The notes under the pieces are model-generated. The model made no database searches and was not told where the DNA came from. It saw only the letters and a list, made by a program, of their open reading frames with translations. Shown here one piece after another: positions 35,225 to 45,925 of a stretch of 64,000 nucleotides of DNA; position 1 is the stretch's first letter, and each line of letters starts with the position of its first letter. The stretch spans positions 56,810,501-56,874,500 of the forward strand of contig NC_134111.1 of assembly GCF_040939455.1 (NCBI RefSeq), read 5' to 3'. Origin of the DNA: Microcebus murinus. Lineage: Eukaryota; Chordata; Mammalia; Primates; Cheirogaleidae. A program made the translations under genes and the position numbers.

Positions 35225-35508
35225 TATTGAGCAGTGATTTAGAGAACAGATCTGCAGTTAGATGGAACAGAGTTCAAGTTGTGGCTGTGAGGCACACTAG
35301 CTATGTGGCCAAACAGTGTCAAAATCTCTCTGAACCTCAGTATCCTTGTCCATAGAGTGGTTGTAACAATACTACTACCTCATTGGGTTTACACAAAAAT
35401 TTAAAATGAGACATGCATGATAGCTAGCACAAGGACTGGTGAAAGTACCTGTTCAACTATTAGGCATTGCTATATTAATGCCTATTATGAATATAGTAAT
35501 ATTGCTAT
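35225..35508 (-). mobile_element. antisense MIR SINE
   Basis: GGAACAGAGTTCAAGTTGTGGCTGTGAGGCACACTAGCTATGTGGCC, AATCTCTCTGAACCTCAGTATCCTTGTCCATAGAGTGG, ACTACTACCTCATTGGGTTTACACAAAAATTTAAAATGAG, then CTAGCACAAGG. This is the antisense MIR order. Confidence 0.8.
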
Positions 35509-35515
35509 TATTACT

Positions 35516-35642
35516 GAAAAGGGCACATACTTTAGAATCATAATTAGTTCAAATTATAGCTCTGTATTTCAACTTCTCTTCATGTATAAAGTGGTGCTGG
35601 TACCACCTACCTTACAGATTTGATATGAACATTAGAGAGGCC
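35516..35642 (-). mobile_element. antisense MIR fragment
   Basis: TAGAATCATAATTAGTTCAAATTATAGCTCTG, TTCAACTTCTCTTCATGTATAAAGTGGTGCTGGTACCACCTACCTTACAG repeats the antisense MIR order immediately after the previous copy, so it is a second MIR insertion or a duplication. Confidence 0.6.
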
Positions 35643-36127
35643 TTTCTCTTCCTCTATTTACTAACAAGGGCTCTGACTCTACCAGCTCAATTTCTTTCTC
35701 TTCTCTGACCTCCTAAGGGTTTTGATGCCCAGCAAGCTCTCTAGGACTTTTGTGGTCTAGAAATGAAAGAAAAGAAGAAGAGTACACAGAAGGGAGATAT
35801 ATAGGTTAGAGGTAGGGGAGGGGTTTAGGAAAGATAAGAGAGAAGATGCCTGAGGAATTGAGGGAAGTACATAGAAGGGGAAAGGAACTTCCTGAAATAC
35901 TGCTTTATTTTATACATCCTTTTCAGAACATTCAAGGAGAGCATATTAAAACTTTTATTTAAAAGATAAAAGAAAAGCCTCTCATTGTTGAACTATGTTC
36001 TTTGAGTGCCAGTGCTCTGCGGCTGTGTCAAATATGTCCTGGATACTACTGGGTAATAAATATTGGGGGCTGATGGACTTCCACCGACCCAAGGACAGAA
36101 ATGCCATAGGACACTTAACATCCACTC
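35643..36127. other. unassigned DNA
   Basis: Purine-rich around 35760-35890; no family recognised. Confidence 0.45.
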
Positions 36128-36305
36128 TCTTAGCATTTTTCAAGAAGATAATACATTGTTATTAACTATAGTCACTATTTTGTACAATAGATCTCTTGAA
36201 CTTCTTCTGCCTCTCTAACTAAAATGTTGTATCCTTTGATCAACACTTCTGCAGCCTCTCACCTGTTGCTCCAGCCCCTGGTAACCACGATAAATACGTA
36301 CATTT
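36128..36305 (-). mobile_element. antisense L1M 3'-UTR fragment
   Basis: GTTATTAACTATAGTCACTATTTTGTACAATAGATCTCTTGAACTTCTTC, CTAACTAAAATGTTGTATCCTTTGATCAACACTTC, CCCCTGGTAACCACGAT is the familiar antisense pattern of L1M 3' UTRs. Confidence 0.75.
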
Positions 36306-37289
36306 TTATCTTTCACTTAAAAAAAGACTGGGTTTTAAAACATATTATTTAATAGTTCCAAATTCTTGCATTTATTCTAATAATTAAGCTACAAAGATAT
36401 GCTGAATATTAGTGTGTGAAAAGAAAACTGTCCCTGGGCTTTTGAGTGATGAAAAGATGCATATGTTATTGCCTCTGCAAGATGATTATGTCAATAATTA
36501 TACTTCAGTGCATAATAAAATAAATATAATTAATAAACAAAAGAAATGCTATAGGAAATCAGTACTTCTGTGGGGACAATGGGTGGCCATTGGAGGGAAA
36601 CACCTTTAGGACCCTAACACTCTGGAATATCTTGAGGCAGATAAACAATCTTCCCATGGTGTGACAGGGAAGAAAGTCTTCACAGGGCCAATCCAAGAAC
36701 CAAGGAATCAGGTGACCAGGGAGGGGCTTCTTAGTGAGAACTTCCCCACAGTATGCACCCCTCTACAGCCCTGGAAACAGAGCTGGGAAGCACCAGGAGC
36801 TCTGCAGAAACTGAGCCCAGCACCAGGGTAACAGCACCTCAATGAAGGCAGGAGCACTAACAGACCCAGTGCAGAGCAGGGCATGGAGGGACAACTGCAG
36901 GAGACAGAACTTAGGGGAGAAAAAGAAGGGACCATGGAAAACAAGAGTGCAGGAAAAGGGAAAGTAAGTTTACTGGGCTACGTAATCATGGCAGTGAAGC
37001 CCTATGCAATGGATATTTTCCATTTGCCCTTCTAGATCCAGTATCCCCATTCTCCACCCTGCTCTGTGCCTGGGGGACTGATGTTTGTGGACTAACTCAG
37101 GGATCCCTTGCACTCTGGCTTCTGGTTGAGTTTAATGTCTTTTGCCACTAGCAAAAGACTGTACTGTAAGAAGAGTTATGAAGGGATGTGTGTATTTGTT
37201 TCTTTGCTTTTACCTCAGACTTTGGTTTTATACCTTCCTGATGGCAAAAAAAATTGGCTGTATCCTTTATAGAAGACAGCAGCTCCTTA
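36306..37289. other. unassigned DNA
   Basis: A GC-richer patch at 36690-36960 has no recognised family. Its antisense frame (36708-36944) is low-complexity in serine/leucine and is not considered real. Confidence 0.45.
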
Positions 37290-37512
37290 CCTGTTGGTCA
37301 TCCCTTTCCTATAGCCTTAGCTCTCTTTGTCTTCTAGAAACTGCTCCTTTCTCTTGTGCCTTCAGAGTCTATGGACAATTGCTGATTCTAGCTGTTGCTA
37401 GTTTCTGGTCCTTCACTCTCTCCCACTGGTTCTCTTATTCCTGCCCGTACCTTTGAAAATATTCCCTTCATTAAACTCTCTTTGTTTGCTCTACTTGAGT
37501 ATAACATCTGCT
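37290..37512 (+). mobile_element. possible ancient LTR 3' part
   Basis: Ends CCTGCCCGTACCTTTGAAAATATTCCCTTCATTAAACTCTCTTTGTTTGC, an LTR-like poly(A)-signal region resembling the segment at about 3.02 kb. No internal landmarks for a family name. Confidence 0.38.
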
Positions 37513-37726
37513 ACCTGCCTAGATGCCAACTGATAGACCCACATAAGATGATAACTGCACAATGAGGAACTGCAGAGGAAGTATGCCACCTTCCTGAAGA
37601 AGACAGAGGAGGAAAAAAATATATATATATGAGAACTGAGACACTGGACCGATGACCTTGGCTTAGAGGATGTTTAATATCTTCATGCAAATGCAAAGCT
37701 AAATTCATGGTAGTAAGATCCATTTG

Positions 37727-37970
37727 TGCAATCGTCCCTTGTTCTACGTGGGAACTGGTGCCAGGACCACCTGCATGCACCCAAATCCTGGCACACTCAA
37801 GTCTTGTAGTTGACCCTGTGGAACTGCTTAGAAGAAAAGTCATCCCTCCCTATATGTGGGTTTTTCATCCCATGAATACCGTATTTTCCATCCACATTTG
37901 GTTGAAAAAAGCCATGAGTAAGTGGACCCATGCAGTTCAAGCTCATGTTGTTCAAAGGTCAACTGTAATC
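37727..37970 (+). mobile_element. Tigger-type (MER2-like) MITE
   Basis: CGTCCCTTGTTCTACGTGGGAACTGGTGCCAGGACCACCTGCATGCACCCAAATCCTGG.ACACTCAAGTC is the 'GTCCCTTGGTATCCGTGGGGGATTGGTTCCAGGACCCCC...ATGCTCAAGTC' start. It ends GTGGACCCATGCAGTTCAAGCTCATGTTGTTCAAAGGTCAACTG, a Tigger-type terminus. The middle is shortened. Confidence 0.75.
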
Positions 37971-38039
37971 ATGCTCAATGATGATTTTTTTTTGTAAACT
38001 AAGGCAGTATTATATTTTGCAGGATCCTATTATTCTAAG

Positions 38040-38272
38040 AATGAGTTGATATGCAGTGTTGCACAATAGAAAGAAACTTAGGTTCAAATCTCATTTTTAC
38101 ACTTACTGTGTCAAGTCACCTCATTTTTCTATGCCTCAATTTTCTCATCTGAAAAATGAGGTCAACAACATCTTCTTCACAGGATTCCCATGAGATTAAA
38201 TGAAATACTGCTGGATGCGTGCTTGCTTATGGTAAATCCTTAACAAATGGCAGTGGTACTAGTTATTCTTGC
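38040..38272 (-). mobile_element. antisense MIR SINE
   Basis: TTAGGTTCAAATCTCATTTTTACACTTACTGTGTCAAGTCACCTCATTTTTCTATGCCTCAATTTTCTCATCTGAAAAATGAGG, then CACAGGATTCCCATGAGATTAAATGAAATA. Clear antisense MIR. Confidence 0.87.
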
Positions 38273-38884
38273 ACTTCCTCAAGTCCTTTTCTGCCACAAG
38301 TCTCAGTTTAAGAATTCTAACAAGATTGTGATTTTATCAAGGGTGCTTAAATCTGGGTGAACCCAATCAGGTCCCTCAGCACTGATTTAGATCTAGATAA
38401 AGATGAAGATAACTCTGATCAACTCCACCTGCACCCACCTTGCTGGCAGGGAGGCTGTGTTGAGACTCAAGCAATCAGTACCTCTGCCATATTTCCCTCT
38501 GGTGAATAATGAGCTTGGAAGTGTGCATTTTTTTCAGAAATATATTCCAAATCACATCAATTTGTACTACATGCCACACTTTGAATCCTCAAGTTATTAA
38601 GCAGTTAAAGTCCTAAGAATTATTCTTGATATTCTAATAAGCTAGTGACACAGGACTCTCATACCCTCACATGACACAAAAATTCACTTTCAAAAATCTT
38701 ATCTATTCTTTGTACCATTTTTGCCATACTGAACATTCTTGGGATGTTTGTTCAAGATTTGCTCCGCTGAAAAAAAATGAAGTATCAGCCACAGAGAAAA
38801 TTCTTATGAACAAATATCTAAATGTCAGTTCTGTTGTTTAGTATGTTAAGCATCCTACATGACACAATACATTTAATGTTACCA
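38273..38884. other. unassigned DNA
   Basis: No family or exon recognised. Confidence 0.45.
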
Positions 38885-39020
38885 TGCCTTCATTCACTCA
38901 TTCAATAAATGTATACTGAGTGCTATGCACTGATCTAGATTCTGGGGAAACTCCAGAAAACAAAAATACACAGAAATTCACATGCTGATGGAGTTAGCAT
39001 TCTAAATACAAGGTTAATAG
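38885..39020 (-). mobile_element. antisense LINE-2 3' end
   Basis: TTCATTCACTCATTCAATAAATGTATACTGAGTGCTATGCACTGATCTAGATTCTGGGGAAACTCCAG, then CACATGCTGATGGAGTTAGCATTCTAA. Matches the L2 terminal (TGAATGAATGA) read backwards. Confidence 0.8.
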
Positions 39021-39104
39021 CAACTCAAGAAATGTGTTTTCCTCATGTCTCCTATATCTCTACTTACTAAAAAGCATGGACTTTTCAATGAGTCTAGTGT
39101 TGCC

Positions 39105-39262
39105 AGATAAAATGTTAAGATGTTAAATTAAGTGTGAATTTCAGATCAACAACAAATTCTTTTTTAGAATAAGTATGTCATAAATATTGTGCTTGGCTGG
39201 AGGTATTTACTGGACATATTTATAATAAAAATTATATTTGTTTATCTGAAACTCAAATTTGA
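39105..39262. mobile_element. palindromic DNA-transposon remnant
   Basis: The left arm GTGAATTTCAGATCAACAACAAATTCTTTTTTAGAATAAGTATGTC is mirrored by the right arm GGACATATTTATAATAAAAATTATATTTGTTTATCTGAAACTCAAATTTGACTTGGGG. It starts near GTTGCCAGATAAAAT, a known palindromic MITE pattern ('AGGGTTGCCAGAT...'). Family name not certain. Confidence 0.65.
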
Positions 39263-39304
39263 CTTGGGGACTCCTTTTTTTCATGAGCTATATCTGATAG
39301 TGAT

Positions 39305-39442
39305 CAAGGGGTCACTGCTCTGCTCTACACTTGCTGAGTGACTTTGTGCATATAATTTAGTTTTTCTAGACCTCAGTTTGCTCATACATAAAATAAGCAA
39401 TCTGGTCCCAGAGACATTTAAGGTCTGTTACAGCTCCATGGT
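39305..39442 (-). mobile_element. antisense MIR fragment
   Basis: CACTTGCTGAGTGACTTTGTGCATATAATTTAGTTTTTCTAGACCTCAGTTTGCTCATACATAAAATAAGCAAT is the antisense MIR core 'GCTGTGTGACCTTGGGCAAGTTACTTAACC...CTCAGTTTCCTCATCTGTAAAATGGG'. Confidence 0.75.
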
Positions 39443-40044
39443 TCCAGTTCTCCCCTAAGCAAGAGATCTTGTCACCACATGCATCCTGTGCTTCTTCTCC
39501 ATTCCCTGCATGGACTTCAAAACTGGCTGTCTGTTACTGCTTCAATTTCCTCTTCCCTTCATATCATTTGGTGATCATCTTGAGCTGACCACCAGTCCAA
39601 TGTTGGTTGACTCCCCCAAGGCTACCAGATTAATGCTAAATGCTCTATATTTGAGTAGCACTTTACATTTCACAAAGTGCTTTCACATACATCTCTGCAT
39701 TCTGATACGTCAATTTCTCTCCTATCTTTCTTTCAAAAACCTGCTTCTGAAGCTGTCTTTTATGCTATTCTGCAAATATTGTTTCTCATCTACCTCTTTA
39801 AACATTAGCACCCTTATGAGTGGCCACATCTGCTCTCATCTGTGAAGATTTTCCAGGGATCCTGTCTCCTATCAATCATCCATAGTTAGTGCCTCTCTCT
39901 GTCCTCGATGGAGCTTCCTCTTTGCTCCTTCTGTCCACAGGAGCAAGTATTTGCCTCCCCCCAGGACAGACCCTGTTCTTTTACCTTACAATTCTAGTAC
40001 CCCGAGGGGCCCACTGCAAACCTGGACCACACAGACCCTGGCTA
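39443..40044. other. unassigned, with a MIR-like scrap
   Basis: 39650-39710 (TAGCACTTTACATTTCACAAAGTGCTTTCACATACATCTCTGCATTCTG) looks like the 5' part of a MIR/MIR3. The remainder is pyrimidine-rich and unrecognised; the 111-codon frame at 39510-39845 has no domain. Confidence 0.4.
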
Positions 40045-40174
40045 CTCACTGTGATCCCTGCACCGGCAGCATCAAGCTCCTGGAAGCTTATTAGAAAAAT
40101 ACAGTCTTGCACTCCAACCAAGAGCTGTTAAATCAGAACTTGCCTTTTAAGTTTGAGAAGCACTGTTTTAGAAC
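40045..40174 (-). mobile_element. antisense MER5A-like MITE
   Basis: TGTGATCCCTGCACCGGCAGCATCAAGCTCCTGGAAGCTTATTAGAAA, then AAATCAGAACTTGCCTTTTAAG, TTTGAGAAGCACTGTTTTAGA. Follows 'GTCCCTGGACCAGCAGCATCAGCATCACCTGGGAACTTGTTAGAAA'. Confidence 0.72.
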
Positions 40175-41053
40175 ACCTCTAGTCAGGCACCATTTTTCCA
40201 TATTTTCTAGGAGATCGGAAGTGGACAATTTTGTCCATATTTATTAGAGCATCCCAAGAGTATTGGCTCCTAACTTTGTTTCTACCAACAGCCACCCACA
40301 GGATAACACACACTCCTTTAAAGAAGTGAAGCTCACCTCTTTTCATGATCCTCATCCCATCCACCCCACACACCACTCCTTTTTCAGTCCACACTTCTAG
40401 TATCAGGTAGGGTGCTGAATGACTGCAGTGAGGAGGGGGCAGAATACGGCCACCGTTCTCAATGTCTGTAACACTGTTCCTTCCCTAAGTATATGAACAA
40501 TATGGAATATGAATTATGATCTTCCACTCCTTCCTGGCTGCCTAATATAACCAAATAAATTGACCCCTTTTGAAAATGGATAGAATAATGCAATAATGAA
40601 TTATTTCTGATACTGAAATGCTTAATGAATAATTTAAAAGCACTTTATAATTCCAACTTGAAAACTAATAAAGAACTTGAAAACTAATAAAAATAATCCA
40701 GAGTTTCATTGGCTACATTTTTTGCATTTGTGTTCTGCTCTACAGAGCTGTTCCTGAAACTGATAAACATGTAACATCATTCAAAATACTTTTTATGAAA
40801 TAATCATGGGTACAAAAAGATTGGCAGAACAAAGAAAGCAATAACTGCCTGTCGTGGTAAATAGATATTTGGTCCCTATGTCTCCTTCAGCCCCAACGGA
40901 CAAAGCCAAGCAAATGCAAAGTAACCACATTTTTGTCTGAGTGTAATATTAACCTCTGGATAATAAGACATCAAAAGATAGAAAAAGAATTCTGCTATAT
41001 ACTGATTCCATAAATAACACAAGTTTGCAATCAGAAATAAAAACACATTGCCA
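40175..41053. other. unassigned DNA
   Basis: No family recognised. A short local duplication (ACTTGAAAACTAATAAA) occurs at about 40657-40692. The left Alu TSD (AAACACATTGCCA) is at 41041-41053. Confidence 0.45.
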
Positions 41054-41381
41054 GGCCGGGCGCTGTGGCTCACGCCTGTAATCCTAGCTCTTGGGAGGCC
41101 GAGGCGGGCGGATTGCTCAAGGTCAGGAGTTCAAAACCAGCCTGAGCAAGAGCGAGACCCCGTCTCTACTATAAATAGAAAGAAATTAATTGGCCAACTG
41201 ATATATATATAAAAATTAGCCGGGCATGGTGGCGCATGCCTGTAGTCCCAGCTACTCGGGAGGCTGAGGCAGTAGGATTGCTGAGCCCCGGAGTTTGAGG
41301 TTGCTGTGAGCTAGGCTGACGCCACGGCACTCACTCTAGCCTGGGCAACAAAGTGAGACTCTGTCTCAAAAAAAAAAAAAA
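41054..41381 (+). mobile_element. lemur-type Alu SINE, full length
   Basis: GGCCGGGCGCTGTGGCTCACGCC start, AT-rich lemur block (AATTAATTGGCCAACTGATATATATA), right monomer GCCGGGCATGGTGGCGCATGCC, poly(A). Perfect TSD AAACACATTGCCA at 41041-41053 and 41382-41394. Low divergence from the copy at 20.2 kb, so the two belong to the same young subfamily. Confidence 0.97.
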
Positions 41382-41394
41382 AAACACATTGCCA

Positions 41395-42392
41395 TTTTTC
41401 CTACAATCAGAGAAATGTTATCAAAAGTATAAGTTACCCAATTATATATAAAGCCAAAAAATACCAACACAATGATTAGTGGACTCATTTACATTCAGAT
41501 ATAGAAGTTTATCTATTTTAATACTATATTCAAGGATGAAAACTTAAAGAAATATACATTATTATTAGGAGAGATAAATGCAGAAAAATTTCTAAAAGAT
41601 TTAAATTAATTATTATTATTAAATTAGATATAGGAGTTTACCACATATCATTGTCAACTCATAACTAAGCTGACCCAATAGCCAGATAGGTATTTTATGA
41701 GGTCCAAAGTTCACTACTGTACTTCATTCAAAAGAATTATACAGTTAGATATCCTTAGAATTATACAGTTGATATCCTTAGAAGTGGTAGAGAAATGACA
41801 AGTCTACAGCCAGACTACAGAGACTTTAGAATAGCCCCCAGTTCAGCTACTTTAACACTTTTTTTTTTTCTGGACCATGGATTAGAATTACTGAAGTAAC
41901 TATAAATATTAGTCACTAATTCCAGCAAGTTATGAAATTCACTTGTAAAAAAAAAATATATATATATATATACATACATAAATTCTTCAAGAGAAAATAC
42001 AAAACTGCCCATGAACTGACATTTCAAAGTTAATAGACCCCTTACTGAGCATGTTGACATATAGCCATACTGTTTCAGCAGCAGGAATTGAATAAAACAT
42101 TCTAGGAATGAAAAAAGAGACTTGACTTCAAGGCTTTAAAGTATAGTTGAAAGCTTTTGAAAGAAGACATCTGTAAGCTTTGGTGTATCTTATGACCCTT
42201 TGATGCCTTCTGTCTTTTTAAATAAAACTGTTTTCTCTATATTTCCTTAGTGCCATATGACTCTTGCTTTTATATGTGGCTAATTTGGGTCAGTTAACTG
42301 TTAGAATATGATGCTCTTGAAATCACAAATAGAGTTATGATATTCTCATAGGTCAAGGAGTTTACGCTATTTAATTGACTGCACTTCTAATT
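41395..42392. other. unassigned AT-rich DNA
   Basis: Contains a 24/23-bp duplication at 41733-41779 (AGAATTATACAGTT) and an AT microsatellite. No family or exon recognised. Confidence 0.45.
41947..41983. repeat. (A)n(TA)n(CATA) microsatellite
   Basis: A-run followed by TA units and CATACATA. Confidence 0.9.
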
Positions 42393-42484
42393 AGGGTGGC
42401 CATATAATTTATTGTTCAAACAGGGACATTTTTGAGAATAGGAGGAAGTAAGACTAATAATTATAAAAGTTTAAATTATATTTA
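42393..42484 (+). mobile_element. DNA-element remnant, left part
   Basis: TTAGGGTGGCCATATAATTTATTGTTCAAACAGGGACATTTTTGAGAATAGGAGG follows a common 'AGGGTGGCCATATAATTTATCATCCAAACCGGGACACTTTTGAGAG' MITE-like repeat. Interrupted at about 42480 by L1. Family not named. Confidence 0.6.
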
Positions 42485-43648
42485 AAAATTAATTCAAAAT
42501 GGATCAAAAACCTAAATGTAAAAACTAAAAAACTATTATAAGAAAACATAGAAGCAAATTTTCATGATTTTGGATTTGATAAAGGATTCTTATTTATGGC
42601 ATCAGTAGCATGAACAACAAAAGAAAAAAATAGATAAATTGGACTTCATCAAAATTTAAAATTTTGTGCTTTAAAGGATACCATCAAGAAAGTAAAAAGG
42701 CAACTCATAAATGGGAGAAAATATTTTCAAATTATATAGCTGATAAGAAACTTGTATCTAGAATATATAAAGATATTATTTATTTATTATAACTCAAAAA
42801 ATGCATAAAGCTCAATTAGAAAATTGAGCAACGGATATAAGTAAACATTTCTCCAAGGAAGATATATAAAAGGCCAATAAGCAACTGGAAACAATGCTTG
42901 ACATGATCAGTCATCAGAAAAATGCAAATCAAAACCATGATGAGATACCACTTCATACCCATTAGGATGGCCAGAATCAATAAGTCAGATAACAATAAGC
43001 GTTGGTGAGAATGTAGAGAATTTGAATGTGAATGTAAAATGGTACAGCCACTTTGGAAAATAGCCTGACAGCTTCTCCAACAATTAACCATAGGGTTACC
43101 ATATGACTCAGCAATTCTACTTCCGAGAAATTAAAATACAGGTCCACACAAAAACTTGTACACAAATGTTTATAGCAGCATTATTCATAATAGCCAAAAG
43201 GTAGAAACAACCCAAGTGTTGATCAATAAATGAATGTATAAACAAAATGTGGTATGTTTATACAAGGGAATATTACTCAGCCATAAAAAGTGATAGAGTA
43301 CCCATGAGTGCTACAACAGGGATGGACCTTAAAAACGTTCTATGTAAAGAAAATCAAGCACAAAAGACCACTTATGATATTATTCCATTCATATAAAAGT
43401 CTAGAATAGGAAAAGCTCTAGAGACAGAAAGTAGATTAAGGATTCCTTAACACTGGAGGTGGTGTGGGGAGAACAGATAGGGACATAAGTGGGTGGTAAC
43501 TTAAAGGGAACAGGGCTTCTCTTTCAGGTCGTGAAAATGTCCTAAAATTAACTGTAGTGATGGTTGCACATATCTGTGAAAATACTAAAAGCCACTGAAT
43601 TGTATGCCACGTAAATTACCTCACTAAATCTGTTAAAAGTGAAAAAAA
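42485..43648 (+). mobile_element. old LINE-1 (L1MB-like) 3' half
   Basis: Consecutive ORF2 C-terminal DNA: TAAATTGGACTTCATCAAAATTTAAAATTTTGTGC, GGAGAAAATATTTTCAAATTATATAGCTGATAAG, TCATCAGAAAAATGCAAATCAAAACCATGATGAGATACCAC, TTATAGCAGCATTATTCATAATAGCCAAAAGGTAGAAACAACCCAAG, then a 3' UTR (TGATGGTTGCACATATCTGTGAAAATACTAAAAGCCACTGAATTGTA) and an A-rich tail. Indels break every frame. Confidence 0.93.
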
Positions 43649-43715
43649 AAATTATACTGGGCTACTAGGTAAAAACTGGGGCTATCCTGGGCAAATTTTG
43701 ATGATTTTGACTTCT
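43649..43715 (+). mobile_element. DNA-element remnant, right part
   Basis: ATTATACTGGGCTACTAGGTAAAAACTGGGGCTATCCTGGGCAAATTTTGATG resumes the repeat begun at 42393 ('ATTATACTGGGATAACAGGCATAAACCGGGACTGTCCCGGGCAAACCGGGATG'). Confidence 0.58.
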
Positions 43716-45698
43716 AACTTCATCCCACAGTCTGAACACCTCACTTTCCACTCTTCTGAAGGACTAGTGAGAAATCCTGATCAGTTCTAATATTTATATT
43801 GGCACTGTTTTGAAAACATAAGTAAAAATATATGTCCTAATGAAGAGGCTAGGAAAAAATCTTCAAATGGGAAGAAAGAAGTTTTACTCATTTAGTGATA
43901 TTCTCACGCACAGTGGCCTCTAGGGCTACTTTCAATAAGCCTATGAGTCAGCAGCACTGGCCCACCTAACAGATTAAGCATGTGCATAGGGAAACCATCA
44001 AGCCAGGCCCTCCCACAAATAAATTCAGCTTTAATGTACTTTTCAAGAACTTTGCATTTAAAATACTATAGAATGAAGCTGTTTTCATCTCAGCATACAT
44101 ATTGTGCATATACTACCTGAAATCCAATGGAACTCCACACCCATATACTGGGTTTTGCAAGTTTAGTATGACTCTCATTTTTAATGATAATATTCTCAGT
44201 GCTGGAACCATCTACAGCTAATCCAGCCCTGTGAAGAAGGAGAGAGGGACAACAATAGTCAAATAACAATGCCCAAGGTTGGCATAAGCACAGACAGAAA
44301 GGTCACAACAAGGACCAGTGAGAATCAAAGACCAAAACAGCATTTCCATCCCCAACTTTTCCTTCCACTGTAAGAAAATGGTACTTTCCAAAGATCTTGG
44401 GGTGGGGGAACCTCCAATTAACTAGGATTAAGTGTCCCACCACCTTGGAGCCAGATTTAACTTTGCTTATGAAAATAAACATGTGTCTTTTTTTTTTTTT
44501 TTTGCATAACTGATTTTGTGGAGTGAAATTCCTACTCACTCCAGTACCTATGTCCATCTAACTATGACTGCTTCTCTGCAGTCCAAATGGAGATTAGAAT
44601 GTAAGATCCCTGCCTGTGCTCGAGTTTTAAGATGATTCTAATCGCAAGAATTTATACGCTCCTTTCCTTTTTCAGTAGATTGAGAAAATATTTGTAAAAG
44701 TGTGAACTGGATAGTCGAATTCTGTAAGACATGGAGTAATTAAAAAGAACATGCTGGGGAAAAAAAGTTAAAAAAAAAAAAGAAGAACATGCTAGCCAGA
44801 AAACCATTGTGTATATGAATATAGTTTTCAGTGAGTCTTTTAGGAAGGAAACATAGTTTGCCATTAGAATAAACAGCTATCTTTCAATAAAACATGGCTA
44901 AGGCAATAGGTATGGTAAAAATTAAAGTATTTCTGTCACAAAGGTTTTAAATTGGGTTTTAAAATAACCATAATATATACTGAAGATTCGTGAGGGCAAT
45001 GATTATTTATCTAACGCTGACATCTCACAAAAGCATGTCAGCATCTGAGAGGACAGGGTAACTTAGAGTATCACATAAATTCCAGAATCATTTATTCAAA
45101 TCAAATATCCATTTTTAAATCAAGGGCAACTACTTCTTCATAAAAGAACTGTGTAATATATTACCTAGAAATGAATGTTACATATTTATAACTCTGGCTG
45201 GTAAATCCCAGTCATACGATTATTATGCCATTAAACTGGAAATATATAGAGTTGAAAAGAGGAGTGATCATAATAAAAGCACTTTATTCTGCACATAATA
45301 CCTGAAATTCAATCTAATACAACTTCCAGACACCAGAAGTTTAATGTTTATGATCTTTATTGAATAATCTTCTCCTTCTTTGACTAAAGTCAATAAAAAG
45401 TCATCTCTAAACTTTTCAGTCAAGTTTAGAAACCATTACATTAAACTACAAGGTCATCAAGATAAGAATAAAATCAAGAGATAATCTTTCTGATCCTTGT
45501 TAGCTAATATTTTAGTGTTTTTCTTTTCAATCTCAACATCAGTTTATTTAAATATTTTCACTAGACTGAAGTTGGATGAATGTTTTATGTTAATGCATTT
45601 TTTACTTGAATATTCATATTGGATTTAGAGTTATTTCAAGGAAAATGATGTTATTGACTAATATTATAAATATGCTGGAAAACCTTTTAGGGTGCATT
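43716..45698. other. unassigned AT-rich DNA
   Basis: About 2 kb with no clear family. Poly(T) at 44489-44504 and A-runs at 44760-44780 are simple sequence. No exon seen. Confidence 0.45.
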
Positions 45699-45699
45699 T

Positions 45700-45925
45700 T
45701 TGTTTGTTTGTTTACTTTTAGTTTTTATTGTGGTAAAATACAGATAATAAAATTTTACTATTTTAACCATTTCTAAGTGTATACTGCAGTGGCATTAAGT
45801 ACACTCATATTGTTGTACAACCATCACCACCATTCAGCTTTAGAACTTTTTGATTTTTCCAAACTGAAACTTAGTATTCATTAAATAGTGACTCTCCATT
45901 CCCCACTCTCCTTCTGTAGGAGAAA
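45700..45925 (-). mobile_element. antisense L1M 3' end
   Basis: TTTATTGTGGTAAAATACAGATAATAAAATTTTACTATTTTAACCATTTCTAAGTGTATACTGCAGTGGCATTAAGTACACTCATATTGTTGTACAACCATCACCACC, then CCAAACTGAAACTTAGTATTCATTAAATAGTGACTCTCCATTCCC. Textbook antisense L1M 3' UTR. Confidence 0.9.
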
